This document shows, one piece after another, positions 26,936 to 35,936 of a DNA stretch of 64,000 nt (position 1 is its first letter; each line of letters begins with the position of its first letter). The stretch lies in contig NZ_JAGGKG010000002.1 of NCBI RefSeq assembly GCF_017873435.1, positions 1 to 64,000 on the forward strand. The letters are read 5' to 3'. Position numbers and translations under genes: made by a program. The notes beneath the pieces are model-generated. The model searched no databases and was not told the origin of the DNA. It saw nothing but the letters and a program-made list of their open reading frames with translations. The stretch is from Paenibacillus turicensis. Lineage in GTDB: Bacteria > Bacillota > Bacilli > Paenibacillales > Paenibacillaceae.

Positions 26936-29602
26936 ATGCAAATTACATTCAATACACATACAATTATTATGCTTGTTGGACCTACGGAATGTGGAAAAAC
27001 AACCTTTGCGAAGCAAATTTTAATTCCTCAGCTACAGGCGGGGCTCGCTTTTAATGATCCAACGGACGATACTGTTCAAAGCGCGATACAAGGCACGCTG
27101 CAAAGTACAGTGCAAAACACAGTTCAAAGTAATGTGCAATATATCTCGTCGGATGAAATCAGACAGGAGCTATTAGGCTACCAATATGATAAATACGATC
27201 AGGTTATGCTGGAGGCGAGCAGTTGTGCGTTTCATATGTTGTTTGAGAAGCTTAAGGCAGTGACTAGCTTTCCGATCAATGCTCAATTTGTAGTTGTAGA
27301 TACAACTGGACTTGCAGAGGATTTTAGACAAAAGGTGAGTGCCATTGCGAAGCAAAACCATTACAACCTAGAAGTGGTATTGTTTGATTATCGGGATCGT
27401 AAGGATTATTATGCATCGGATCGTTCTAAAAAGGTTATTACAGCGCATCTTAACCGCATGCGTAAGGAAGTATTAGGGGCGTTAGCGCGTGAAGGTTATC
27501 ATCAAATTCACAAGGTTCGTGCTAAAGACTTTATATTAGCCGATCTACCTAATCCAGCCTACACTGTAGAAATAGCTAATATTGAGTTATATCATCAAAC
27601 CTTTTTGCCTAGTCAATATAACTATATTGTCATTGGGGATGTGCACGAGTGTCTATCATCTTTAATTTCCTTACTTGAACGCTATGGTTATGATGTTAAA
27701 GATGGGAAACTTGTGTCAAACGCACAGTTAGATAATACAAGATTAGTGCTTGTCGGGGATTGGATTGATAAAGGGAAAAATACAGCCGCAATCATTAACT
27801 TTTTGTACGATAATCAAGCATATTTTTACTTTGTACTTGGGAACCATGAGAACTTTGTATACAAATACTTGCGTGGTGAGCTAAAGGGAATAGATCAGGA
27901 TTTGCTAAACTCCTACTTTGATTCGACAAAGGTACTGATGGAAGATGCACAGTTACGGGATAAGTTTAATCATTTATGTGAAATTGCGAAGCCGTTTTAT
28001 ACAAGTCAAGGCGGACAGCACGCTTCCTTTTATATTACCCATGCTCCATGTCAGAATAAGTATATTGGTAAGCTAGACAATGTGTCCTTGAAGCACCAGC
28101 GCAATTTTAGATTAGATCGAACTGAGTCGATTGAGGAGCAAATTAAATTTGTTGAGCATGAAGCTGTGAGTAATCATCCTTTTCATATTTTTGGTCATGT
28201 CGCTGCCAAGCATGCCTTCCGAGTGAAAAATAAAGTGCATGTGGATTCAGGTGCAGTACATGGTAATAAACTAACTGGAGTTGAAATTGCGCATAAGCCA
28301 TTTTTTAAATCAGTATCCTGTGAAAATGGGGTAATGCAAAATGATGAGCTTCCTATCTTGTTTGCACGCGAAAATACTGGGGTAATGGTTCATGAGTTGG
28401 CAGAAGCCGATTTACGTAGATTGTCTTATTGTACACACAACCAAGTTAACTTTATTTCAGGCACGATGTCACCTGCAGATAAAAATGAAGAAACAGGGGA
28501 ACTTGAATCGTTAGAGCGAGGATTAGATTACTTTAAACATCGTGGCGTGGGAAAGGTAGTGCTCCAACCCAAATATATGGGTTCTCGGTGTAATATTTAC
28601 TTGAATCGTGAGCTTGAAGCCTGTTATGCAATTAGTCGGAACGGATATAAAATAAAAGGGGTAGACCTCACTTCGATTTATACTTCATTCTTAAATAAAT
28701 TTGGTAGCTATATGAATGAAAATCAGATTACAGTGATGGTGCTGGATGGTGAACTACTGCCTTGGCGTGTGATGGGTGCAGGCTTAATTGATCGCCAATT
28801 TAAAGTGATAGAGCAAGCCTTAGGAGACGAGTTAAGTTTTCTCGCTGAACATGGGTTTGATCATGAGCTTGGTAAGCTTATGAATCAGTTTGAGGCAAGT
28901 GGATTTAAGCAAGAGCAGTTTAAAGTGACAAAAGCTGAATTAAACGAAAAATATGGTTCAGCAGTCTATCAAACGTATAAGCATGTTGGTGAAATTATGG
29001 AAAGACATGTTCCTGTGACAGATCAACAGGAGGCATTTGAAGTGTATAAGCGGCAGCTTGAAATTTATGCTTCAGATGGTTCTGATGATTCTAATGTAGA
29101 AATTAACTATAAACCATTTTCAATCTTAAAGTTTATTTATGAGAATGGAAATGAGTCTATACCAGACTGGGCAACATCTCAAATTTATTCCTTTTTGTCT
29201 GAGGATGAATTTCTAGTGCTAGATTTAGAAGACGAAGGTAGTTATTCAGTAGCAAGGGAATACTTCAATACGCTCACGACAACGAAGCAGATGGAAGGCG
29301 TGGTCATTAAGCCAGAATATGTAACAGATAACGTTGTACCTTATATGAAGGTGCGAAATGAACAATATTTAAGCATTGTCTATGGTTATGATTATCGTTT
29401 CCCACACAAATACAAAAAACTGTTCAAGCAAAAAAATATTCAACGTAAATTAAAGACGTCTTTAAATGAGTATCGGTTAGGAAGGCAAATGCTAGGTGTA
29501 AAGTTAGCTGATATTACACCTGAAAATAAGGAGTATACAAATATTGCAGCAAATCTATTATTTGAAGTAGCAGCGGAAAAGGAAATCGATCCAAGGCTGT
29601 AG
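26936..29602 (+). CDS. pnkp: Pnkp: polynucleotide kinase-phosphatase-ligase
   Basis: 888 residues with the full three-part layout of bacterial Pnkp. The kinase has P-loop GPTECGKTT (15-23), which phosphorylates 5'-OH ends. The metallophosphatase has GDVHE (about 233), GDWIDKG (about 274), GNHEN (about 302) and FGHV (about 419), and removes 2',3'-cyclic phosphate. The ligase-type adenylyltransferase has the motif KYMGSR, with Lys about 546. It acts with Hen1 to repair RNAs cut by ribotoxins. An unusual run of six period-four tetrads of the form T-V-Q-S interrupts the kinase at residues 46-68. The start follows AAGGAGGAG, 3 nt after the hen1 stop. Confidence 0.96.
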   Translation: MQITFNTHTIIMLVGPTECGKTTFAKQILIPQLQAGLAFNDPTDDTVQSAIQGTLQSTVQNTVQSNVQYISSDEIRQELLGYQYDKYDQVMLEASSCAFHMLFEKLKAVTSFPINAQFVVVDTTGLAEDFRQKVSAIAKQNHYNLEVVLFDYRDRKDYYASDRSKKVITAHLNRMRKEVLGALAREGYHQIHKVRAKDFILADLPNPAYTVEIANIELYHQTFLPSQYNYIVIGDVHECLSSLISLLERYGYDVKDGKLVSNAQLDNTRLVLVGDWIDKGKNTAAIINFLYDNQAYFYFVLGNHENFVYKYLRGELKGIDQDLLNSYFDSTKVLMEDAQLRDKFNHLCEIAKPFYTSQGGQHASFYITHAPCQNKYIGKLDNVSLKHQRNFRLDRTESIEEQIKFVEHEAVSNHPFHIFGHVAAKHAFRVKNKVHVDSGAVHGNKLTGVEIAHKPFFKSVSCENGVMQNDELPILFARENTGVMVHELAEADLRRLSYCTHNQVNFISGTMSPADKNEETGELESLERGLDYFKHRGVGKVVLQPKYMGSRCNIYLNRELEACYAISRNGYKIKGVDLTSIYTSFLNKFGSYMNENQITVMVLDGELLPWRVMGAGLIDRQFKVIEQALGDELSFLAEHGFDHELGKLMNQFEASGFKQEQFKVTKAELNEKYGSAVYQTYKHVGEIMERHVPVTDQQEAFEVYKRQLEIYASDGSDDSNVEINYKPFSILKFIYENGNESIPDWATSQIYSFLSEDEFLVLDLEDEGSYSVAREYFNTLTTTKQMEGVVIKPEYVTDNVVPYMKVRNEQYLSIVYGYDYRFPHKYKKLFKQKNIQRKLKTSLNEYRLGRQMLGVKLADITPENKEYTNIAANLLFEVAAEKEIDPRL

Positions 29603-29608
29603 TATTAA

Positions 29609-29646
29609 AAGTCCTGAAAGTTGAGTAGCTCATCTTATCAGGACTT
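29609..29646 (+). terminator. Terminator-like hairpin after pnkp
   Basis: AAGTCCTGA (29609-29617) and TCAGGACTT (29638-29646) form a perfect stem, with an inner TGAG/CTCA helix. The T tract is weak (CTTCATTT). It stands between convergent pnkp and the leftward xylan-esterase gene and may serve both. Confidence 0.65.
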
Positions 29647-29686
29647 CTTCATTTAGTGATAATCCATTATTATATTATTTATGCCA

Positions 29687-30763
29687 TTAATGAATCTCTA
29701 AATAATCTAAAAATGCGTCCCATGTACCATCATCTGCTGTTACGATCAACTCAACGACCTGATTCCCAGTGCCTGAGCTTACATTATTTATCGTATACAC
29801 AGCAGGGTAACTATCTCCGTAGTAGAAGGTTCCCTTGTGCACGCCTCCAATTCTAAGATCAACCCGTGCCATATTGGAGTTGTTGGATGCCCCTCGGAGT
29901 GAAAAATTGTTCGTTCCACTAGTGAAATTATGAGTAAATCTTACAGAGTCATTATTAGCGTATAAGGCTACACCATTAAACGGAGAAGTAATATTCCCAG
30001 TATATTGGCCACTCTTAGTCATATTCTCTGCTTCAACCCTAACTACAGTGCCACCAGGATTTCCAGGGTTACCTGGGTTATCATCTGGCGCAACCGCTCT
30101 GCCCGTGGTAGGAGAGATCATACCGCTACAAAGTCCTTTGTTTTGCAAGTTTTGCGCGATTTGAGGAATGGCTTGAATGGTTGCGTTAAATTGTTCGTGT
30201 AATAAAATAACGTCACCATTGTTAAGTCGGTTAGCCGCAGCTACGATTTGTGCTGTGGAAGCGCCATTCCAATCCATAGAATCGACATTCCACAGTACTT
30301 CCTTCAGGCCATTTTGAGCTATAATATTTTTTACATTGTTATTTGTAGCGCCATAAGGTGGACGGAACAACTTAGGTGTCACGCCTGCGGAAGATTGAAT
30401 CGTTTGTTGTGTACGTGTAATTTCAGAGGTGATTTGAGAGTTGTTTAATTTGGTCAGATCAGGATGTGTAAAGGAGTGATTGCCAATCCACATTCCAGCA
30501 TCCTTTTGCTCCTTCACTAAACCAGGGTTATTTTGTGCATTTTGTCCAACGTTAAACAAAGTTGCTCGTAAGCCAGCTTGATTTAATGCAGTAAGTAACC
30601 TTCGAGTATGTTGTGGACTTGGGCCATCGTCAAAGGTTAGACCAACATATCCGTTTGTACATTTAAAGTCAGCTGCTTCAGCTTTTGGAGCTGGTGGAAT
30701 AATGAACATAGAGCTAAGTAATGTAACGATTAAAGCACCTTTAAAAAGTTTACCTTTCAGCAT
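29687..30763 (-). CDS. Secreted CE4 polysaccharide deacetylase with CBM36-like module (acetylxylan esterase type)
   Basis: 358 residues from the second of two ATG codons behind GGGAGG. A signal peptide ends near KAEAADF. The NodB/CE4 catalytic domain has the metal Asp pair in LTFDDGP (45-46), HSFTHPD, RPPYG and LLHEQFN. A Pro/Gly-Asn linker (NPGNPGNPGG) joins it to a C-terminal beta-sandwich (VRVEAENMTKSGQYTGNITS to TWDAFLDYLEIH) that looks like CBM36, a calcium-dependent xylan-binding module known from Paenibacillus. It most likely removes acetyl groups from xylan, though chitin or peptidoglycan cannot be ruled out. The promoter and cre-like site upstream imply carbon control. Confidence 0.88.
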   Translation of the reverse strand: MLKGKLFKGALIVTLLSSMFIIPPAPKAEAADFKCTNGYVGLTFDDGPSPQHTRRLLTALNQAGLRATLFNVGQNAQNNPGLVKEQKDAGMWIGNHSFTHPDLTKLNNSQITSEITRTQQTIQSSAGVTPKLFRPPYGATNNNVKNIIAQNGLKEVLWNVDSMDWNGASTAQIVAAANRLNNGDVILLHEQFNATIQAIPQIAQNLQNKGLCSGMISPTTGRAVAPDDNPGNPGNPGGTVVRVEAENMTKSGQYTGNITSPFNGVALYANNDSVRFTHNFTSGTNNFSLRGASNNSNMARVDLRIGGVHKGTFYYGDSYPAVYTINNVSSGTGNQVVELIVTADDGTWDAFLDYLEIH

Positions 30764-30840
30764 CATAAAACCTCCCAATCATTTCTAATCTATTTTTTAT
30801 CAAATCAATTTTGGAAGCAGCTCAGCCCCTTTCTATTAAA

Positions 30841-30855
30841 ATAGAGCGCTTTCAT
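30841..30855 (-). promoter_or_regulatory. cre-like catabolite-repression site
   Basis: On the minus strand the 15-mer ATGAAAGCGCTCTAT fits the CcpA consensus WTGNAANCGNWNNCW except for one position. It lies about 30-44 nt downstream of the inferred transcription start of the CE4-CBM36 gene, where CcpA binding would block elongation. No experimental support. Confidence 0.55.
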
Positions 30856-30890
30856 AAAATGTTAGTAAGAAATATATGGAAGTCATTTCT

Positions 30891-30919
30891 ATTATAGATA
30901 ATATAAAAAATGTTATCAA
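30891..30919 (-). promoter_or_regulatory. Sigma-A promoter of the CE4-CBM36 gene
   Basis: On the minus strand, TTGATA (30919 to 30914) and a perfect TATAAT (30896 to 30891) are separated by 17 bp. It gives a start near 30884, about 120 nt before the start codon. Confidence 0.75.
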
Positions 30920-30961
30920 CTGGAATTATTACAAATATATCCTCTTTTTTTACTAAGCTTA

Positions 30962-32263
30962 TTAAGTCTGTTCATAAAAGGTTTTGATTTCCTGCCATTC
31001 TTGAATTAAATCTTGCCGAAGTGATCTTGGCTCCAGCACCTCACAGCTAGATCCAAAGCTTCTTAACCAAGGCTTAATCTCAGTAATGCCATTCACCATA
31101 ATTTCATAAATAAAACCCTCTTCATTTTCTTCCACAATTTCTCCCCATTGTCCTTGAAGAAGAACACGTTCCTTTACAAAATTAATTGGCGCACCAGTAG
31201 GAGTGTAAAAGAAGGCGCGCACCTTGACGGTTTTACCTGTATCGATAAGCCAACTATATTTCAAAGCGTCCTCTAATGACTGTAGCTTGTCTTCAAAATG
31301 CTTTTGTTCTGCCACATGTCCTTCTGTAATGCCAGTCATGCCTTCCATTCGAAATTTTCGAATGCCATCTCGATTGCTGCCAATCAAATACCATCTACCA
31401 TACTGGTGATCATAAACGATTTTTAAAGGTAATGTTGTTTGTAAACTACCTGAAGAAGCTTTCTGAAATTGCGGATTACTATTTTGTGACGTGTAGCTAA
31501 CTTCCTTTTTGGGTGAAAAATAAGTAAATGTAATATAACGATGAGAAGCAATCGCAGCTAGTAACGAAAATAAATGAGCTTCATCTAAAATTCTAGAGTA
31601 ATAATGATATTTATATAAAAAGAGTTCATGCTGTTGATCAAACAAAGAGAGTTGCTTTTTTAAGCCATCACGCAATAAGTACCCTGGAACGGCGGGAACC
31701 TGCGTATTGGACATCACATCAATATAATCATATAAATCTAGTAGCTCCTCACTAGTAAGCGCTGTAACCAGCTCATTATTTAGCTTGTAACGAAAAGGGC
31801 GTTGTGTGCCAAGCTTCGCAATAACCCCAACGCTTTCTAAATATTTAAGGTCAGAACGAACCGTTTTTTCATCAGGCAAAGTGGAATCCTCTGTAGTCAC
31901 ACTTGTCGATAATTCTAATATTTCCATAACGGTACGTGGCCCCTCATTTAATGCTGCTAATATAAGAGACAAACGTACAATCTCACTTTGTTTAACTGAC
32001 TTTGCCCTAAATAGTAGTAATAGCAAGGGATCGTGGGCATCGTAATAATTGTAGGCGATCGCTGAGTCAAAGCTTTGTTCTGATTTATTAGTTTCAGGCT
32101 GATAGCTAGTTTCAATCATATCCTTTAATCTACGTAACGTTTTATCTAAAGTATGTACAGAGATACCTAGTCTTTTCGCGTATTCAGTTCGGTTAAATGA
32201 GCCACTTGTTAATACGAGCATACGGAGCAATTGGATTTCCTTATCAAAGCTTTCTTTCGCCAT
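30962..32263 (-). CDS. WYL-domain transcription regulator with N-terminal HTH
   Basis: 433 residues. The N-terminus has a helix-turn-helix (FNRTEYAKRLGISVHTLDKTLRRL). A second winged part (EDSTLPDEKTVRSDLKYLESVGVI) is followed by a WYL domain (about 235-310, with ITFTYFSPKKE and YGRWYLIGSNRDGIRKFRMEGM) and a WCX extension at the end (WLRSFGSSCEVLEPRSLRQDL). This is the full architecture of the nucleic-acid-responsive WYL activators. It is divergent from rlaP, with the shared 36-bp element in the gap, and is the best candidate to bind it. Confidence 0.9.
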   Translation of the reverse strand: MAKESFDKEIQLLRMLVLTSGSFNRTEYAKRLGISVHTLDKTLRRLKDMIETSYQPETNKSEQSFDSAIAYNYYDAHDPLLLLLFRAKSVKQSEIVRLSLILAALNEGPRTVMEILELSTSVTTEDSTLPDEKTVRSDLKYLESVGVIAKLGTQRPFRYKLNNELVTALTSEELLDLYDYIDVMSNTQVPAVPGYLLRDGLKKQLSLFDQQHELFLYKYHYYSRILDEAHLFSLLAAIASHRYITFTYFSPKKEVSYTSQNSNPQFQKASSGSLQTTLPLKIVYDHQYGRWYLIGSNRDGIRKFRMEGMTGITEGHVAEQKHFEDKLQSLEDALKYSWLIDTGKTVKVRAFFYTPTGAPINFVKERVLLQGQWGEIVEENEEGFIYEIMVNGITEIKPWLRSFGSSCEVLEPRSLRQDLIQEWQEIKTFYEQT

Positions 32264-32329
32264 ATGTCTAACCTCGTTTCTGTGCTGTATATTTTTCTAT
32301 TTTACCAGAAATGTTATAAAATTTGGATG

Positions 32330-32365
32330 TTGTAATACTTTTGCCATGTTCATGTGTGGGAATTT
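32330..32365 (+). promoter_or_regulatory. Conserved 36-bp element upstream of rlaP
   Basis: The twin of the element at 25587-25622: 32 of 36 bases identical by direct comparison, with the four differences clustered at 32353-32356. It starts about 100 nt before the rlaP ATG and 67 nt before the divergent WYL gene. A -10-like TATAAA lies at 32381-32386. It may serve rlaP, the WYL gene, or both. Confidence 0.75.
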
Positions 32366-32430
32366 CCCTCATGATAGACTTATAAATGATTTTTTGTTGC
32401 TATAAGGATGTATTTAAGGAGGTTGTGAAA

Positions 32431-33234
32431 ATGAAGGAGCAAATTTTACATAAGCTACAACAAATTGAGCAAGAAGAGCAGGTTCAAATTATATACGCAT
32501 GTGAGTCAGGGAGTCGGGCATGGGGGTTCGAATCCCAAAATAGCGATTATGATGTGCGATTTATATATGTACGTCCTCTTGACGATTATTTAACAATTTT
32601 TGAGCAAAGAGATGTGATTGAGCGCCCCTTACATGATGAGCTGGATGTAAACGGTTGGGATATACGGAAGGCATTACAGCTATTACGCAAATCAAATCCG
32701 CCATTACTAGAATGGCTTCATTCACCTATTCAATATTTAAATCAGGAGCATCTGACAATTCCCCTGTACAATTTGGTATCTGATTTATTTTCAGCAAAAT
32801 CAAGTATTTTTCATTATTTGCATATGGCAAAGGGAAACTATAGAGAGTATTTAAAAGGGGAGCAAGTTAAGCTTAAAAAATATTTTTATGTGCTGCGACC
32901 TATTTTGGCATGTGGATGGATTGAAAAGTATGATACGATTCCGCCTGTCCAATTTCAAACCCTTGTTGATGAGTTAATACCACAGGAGCATGAAATTTTT
33001 AATAGCGTTCAAGCTTTATTAGAGCAAAAGAAAAGTGGCGATGAGCTTGACCATGGTAAGCAAATTCCTGCCTTAAACTTATATTTAGAGGAGCGTATCA
33101 ATTATTTCGAGCAGCTGGCCACGAGCATGAGCTCACAAGGCAACTCAGAAGCACAAACTAATTACTTAAAAGAGAAAAATGATTCTACTAAACGTCTAGA
33201 TGAAGTGTTTAAAGCGATTGTCTACAATCAATAA
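32431..33234 (+). CDS. rlaP: RlaP-like RNA-repair-pathway nucleotidyltransferase
   Basis: 267 residues from the ATG at 32431, chosen for the AAGGAGG site 9 nt upstream. It is a DNA polymerase beta-type minimal nucleotidyltransferase: GSRAWG (27-32) is the nucleotide-binding Gly-Ser, and SDYD (38-41) gives the first two metal-binding Asp. The DELDVNGWDIRKAL segment fits the third. This family (PF10127) is found with Hen1/Pnkp-type repair genes and named RlaP there; its reaction is not established, and adding or trimming nucleotides at RNA ends has been suggested. It shares the 36-bp upstream element with hen1-pnkp. Confidence 0.85.
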   Translation: MKEQILHKLQQIEQEEQVQIIYACESGSRAWGFESQNSDYDVRFIYVRPLDDYLTIFEQRDVIERPLHDELDVNGWDIRKALQLLRKSNPPLLEWLHSPIQYLNQEHLTIPLYNLVSDLFSAKSSIFHYLHMAKGNYREYLKGEQVKLKKYFYVLRPILACGWIEKYDTIPPVQFQTLVDELIPQEHEIFNSVQALLEQKKSGDELDHGKQIPALNLYLEERINYFEQLATSMSSQGNSEAQTNYLKEKNDSTKRLDEVFKAIVYNQ

Positions 33235-33310
33235 AAATAAATTATAGAAATCGTAGAAGAAAATGAGCATGTCCATGATCACACATAAGTGTAATGAAAA
33301 GAGGGGTTAA

Positions 33311-34219
33311 ATGAAATATTTAACGAAGGAATGGTATATGCAAAGTCAGCAAATGGGGTTACACACAGGTAAAAAGGTTCACAAAAAAGTGGGGCAATTT
33401 AGCGAAGCGTTATTTTTACACCTTTATAAGGAGAAAGAGAAGCGTTTTATTGAGGATCAGCTCGAATTTTACAATTATGACCCGAGAAGATACTTAACGG
33501 ATACTATTCCTGTAGAGGTGTGGCTTGAAGGGAAAGAGAAAACCCAAAATATCGATGAAATCATTGCTAAGATGAGCTTAGAGGAGCGGACTAGATTTGA
33601 ACAGCAGGTTGCTGAATTTGATGCAAGGCCTCCTTTTGATGAAATAGAATGGAAGGAGAAGTTCCAAGAAAGCCTTCAGTGGAATTGCGAACATTATCGT
33701 GTTAAACTTCCTGCGCCTATTTTACATAAGATTGCGGATATTAGGGTTTTTGCTCTAGGTTATTGCACGAAAGAGGTTTTAAAGCTATTAAGTAAGTATA
33801 GTGAACAAAGCGAAAAAAATACGAATGATGTCTTAGAGCAGTTTCGGAAGGCACAAAGTCAAGAAGTAATACCGGAAGAGCTTCATAAGAAATTTAATTT
33901 TCACGATTGTCTTGTAAAAGAATTGAAGTTTGAAACTAATCCTGTAGATACTAATGCTAATGACGCTAACATTCAGACTGAATCTAATCCTGATCTAATC
34001 CTCTACTTAGATACAAGTGGGGGCTTTACGCTAAATAACAAAATTACTTTTGTTGAGTCGAAAATAATTTTGCAACAAGAGCAAATTGTAAATCATGCAT
34101 GGCTATACAGTGAATTGTACTGCGTGGATGGTGGTTATGAGGTTCATGTGCTGTTTGAAGGGATGAGTATGGCAGAGCTGATTTTACGTTGTCGTGATAT
34201 TATTATAGAGCAAGAATAA
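33311..34219 (+). CDS. DUF4085-family protein
   Basis: A 302-residue soluble protein starting MKYLTKEWYMQSQQ, the typical opening of the DUF4085 family of Bacillales. The middle is helical and rich in charged residues (FSEALFLHLYKEKEKRFIEDQ), and a C-terminal beta-rich part reads FNFHDCLVKELKF to YCVDGGYEVHVLFEG. No catalytic motif is apparent. It follows rlaP on the same strand after 76 nt, with a GAGGGG ribosome site, and could be co-transcribed. A link to RNA repair is only positional. Confidence 0.7.
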   Translation: MKYLTKEWYMQSQQMGLHTGKKVHKKVGQFSEALFLHLYKEKEKRFIEDQLEFYNYDPRRYLTDTIPVEVWLEGKEKTQNIDEIIAKMSLEERTRFEQQVAEFDARPPFDEIEWKEKFQESLQWNCEHYRVKLPAPILHKIADIRVFALGYCTKEVLKLLSKYSEQSEKNTNDVLEQFRKAQSQEVIPEELHKKFNFHDCLVKELKFETNPVDTNANDANIQTESNPDLILYLDTSGGFTLNNKITFVESKIILQQEQIVNHAWLYSELYCVDGGYEVHVLFEGMSMAELILRCRDIIIEQE

Positions 34220-34540
34220 AAAATAAAAGAGATTAAAAGAATAGGATAAAATCATATCTTGTTCAGAAATAATATTTTCCGTGTAAAAAAAAGTAAAAAA
34301 ATAATGAAATAGAGTACCTATTTTTCCATATATATGATATTCTTATGGTGAAATAGGTTATTTTTCCCTTTATGAAAAAGTTTTCCTGCTAGTATCGTAA
34401 TTTCTTTTCCTAATTTAATAGAAAGGAGTGAGAGTTTAGGTATAATTTGGGAACACAATCTTTTCATAATTTTAAACATTAAACATTATATTCTAAAACT
34501 CAATATGTTAAATCTCTTAATTTAAAATGGAGGAATGGAT
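34220..34540 (+). other. AT-rich leader of the cellulase gene
   Basis: This 321-nt gap contains no reading frame. It has A-tracts, a TGATATTCT extended -10-like stretch near 34335 without a convincing -35 box, and a palindrome-like GAAAA-AG-TTTTC (about 34374-34385) that only loosely resembles a cre site. I do not call a promoter from it. Confidence 0.35.
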
Positions 34541-35728
34541 ATGCTAGCTAAGCTTAAAAAATATGGGATGTTAGCTCTTGTTGCTGCGTTGTTAACGACT
34601 GTTGGTTTAACAGGCTGGACGGCTCCAGTATCTGCGGCGAATGCGAATCAAGTTGTGTATGAGATGGGGGCAGGGTGGAATTTAGGAAATTCCTTAGAAG
34701 CATCTGTAAATGGTACCCCTAGTGAAACGGCTTGGAACAACCCAACAATCACGAAGGACTTAATTAAAAAGGTGAAGGCTTCAGGCTTTAAAACAATCCG
34801 GATTCCTGTATCTTATCTAAGTAAAATTGGAAGCGCTCCCAATTATACAATTGATAGTGCTTGGCTTGATCGTATTAGAACGGTAGTTGATTATGCTCAT
34901 AGTGAAGGCTTATATGTCATCATTAATATTCATGGAGATGGCTTCAATTCTGTGCAAGGGAGCTGGCTACTCGTAAATGGCTGGAACCAAAATGAAATTA
35001 AAGCGAAGTTTGAAAAGGTATGGCAACAAATTGCAAATAAATTTAAAGGCTATAGTGAACGCCTTATTTTTGAATCGATGAATGAAGTATTTGATGGTCA
35101 ATATGGTAATCCGAATCCATCATATTACGCTAACCTCAACGCGTATAATCAGATTTTTGTAGATACAGTAAGAAAAACAGGTGGAAATAACGGTTCAAGA
35201 TGGTTGCTTGTCCCTGGTTGGAATACGAATATTGACTTTACCGCTGGTAACTATGGTTTTGTGGTGCCAAGTGATAACTTTAGATCCACGAGTATTCCTA
35301 GTAATGAAAAAAGAATTATGATTTCTGCACACTACTACTCTCCATGGGATTTTGCGGGTGAAGAAAATGGAAACATTACACAATGGGGTGCAACAGCTAC
35401 CAACCCTGCCAAAAAATCAAACTGGGGACAAGAGGACTACTTAAACTCCCAGTTTAAAATGATGTATGATAAATTTGGTGTCCAAGGTTATCCTGTCGTG
35501 ATCGGTGAATTTGGCTCTGTAGATAAAACCTCACATGATTCAAACAATAATAAGTACAGAGAAGCGTATGCCAAAGCAGTCACCGCAACAGCTAAAAAAT
35601 ATAAATTTGTTCCAGTGTATTGGGATAACGGATTTAATGGCCAATATGGCTTTGCCTTGTTTAATCGCTACAATAATACAGTGACACAGCAAGGCATTAT
35701 TAATGCAATTATGCAGGGAATTCAGTGA
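34541..35728 (+). CDS. Secreted GH5 endo-beta-glucanase (cellulase/xyloglucanase type)
   Basis: 395 residues from the ATG at 34541, which lies 7 nt after GGAGG. A signal peptide ends near PVSAANA. The single GH5 domain carries MGAGWNLGNSLEA, the general acid Glu182 in ESMNEVFDG, HYYSPWDF, and the nucleophile Glu323 in VIGEFGS. The layout resembles subfamily GH5_4, which includes cellulases and xyloglucanases. There is no carbohydrate-binding module. With the nearby CE4-CBM36 enzyme it indicates use of plant cell-wall polysaccharides. Substrate preference cannot be fixed by eye. Confidence 0.93.
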   Translation: MLAKLKKYGMLALVAALLTTVGLTGWTAPVSAANANQVVYEMGAGWNLGNSLEASVNGTPSETAWNNPTITKDLIKKVKASGFKTIRIPVSYLSKIGSAPNYTIDSAWLDRIRTVVDYAHSEGLYVIINIHGDGFNSVQGSWLLVNGWNQNEIKAKFEKVWQQIANKFKGYSERLIFESMNEVFDGQYGNPNPSYYANLNAYNQIFVDTVRKTGGNNGSRWLLVPGWNTNIDFTAGNYGFVVPSDNFRSTSIPSNEKRIMISAHYYSPWDFAGEENGNITQWGATATNPAKKSNWGQEDYLNSQFKMMYDKFGVQGYPVVIGEFGSVDKTSHDSNNNKYREAYAKAVTATAKKYKFVPVYWDNGFNGQYGFALFNRYNNTVTQQGIINAIMQGIQ

Positions 35729-35760
35729 AATAAAATTGAACCCAAGTTTATTATGCTATA

Positions 35761-35821
35761 AACGTTCCTCAATCTGAGGGGCGTTTTTTTGTTAGTGCTC
35801 TTCCATGAGAGCGCTTTTTTA
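35761..35821 (+). terminator. Tandem terminators after the cellulase gene
   Basis: The first is AACGTTCCTCA and TGAGGGGCGTT (35761-35785) with seven T. The second is AGTGCTCT and AGAGCGCT (35794-35814) with six T. Confidence 0.88.
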
Positions 35822-35936
35822 CTTTTTCATACTTTTCACAAGGTTTACGAAAAATATGGCTTGGACTATAATCATTAAGTCTAGATTTTCAAAAATACAG
35901 GCAAAATAGGCTTAAAGTGAAAAGAGGTGCTTCAGG

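Noticed and set aside
34372..34386. cre-like site ahead of the cellulase gene
   Set aside because: The central CG is missing and the match to the CcpA consensus is poor.
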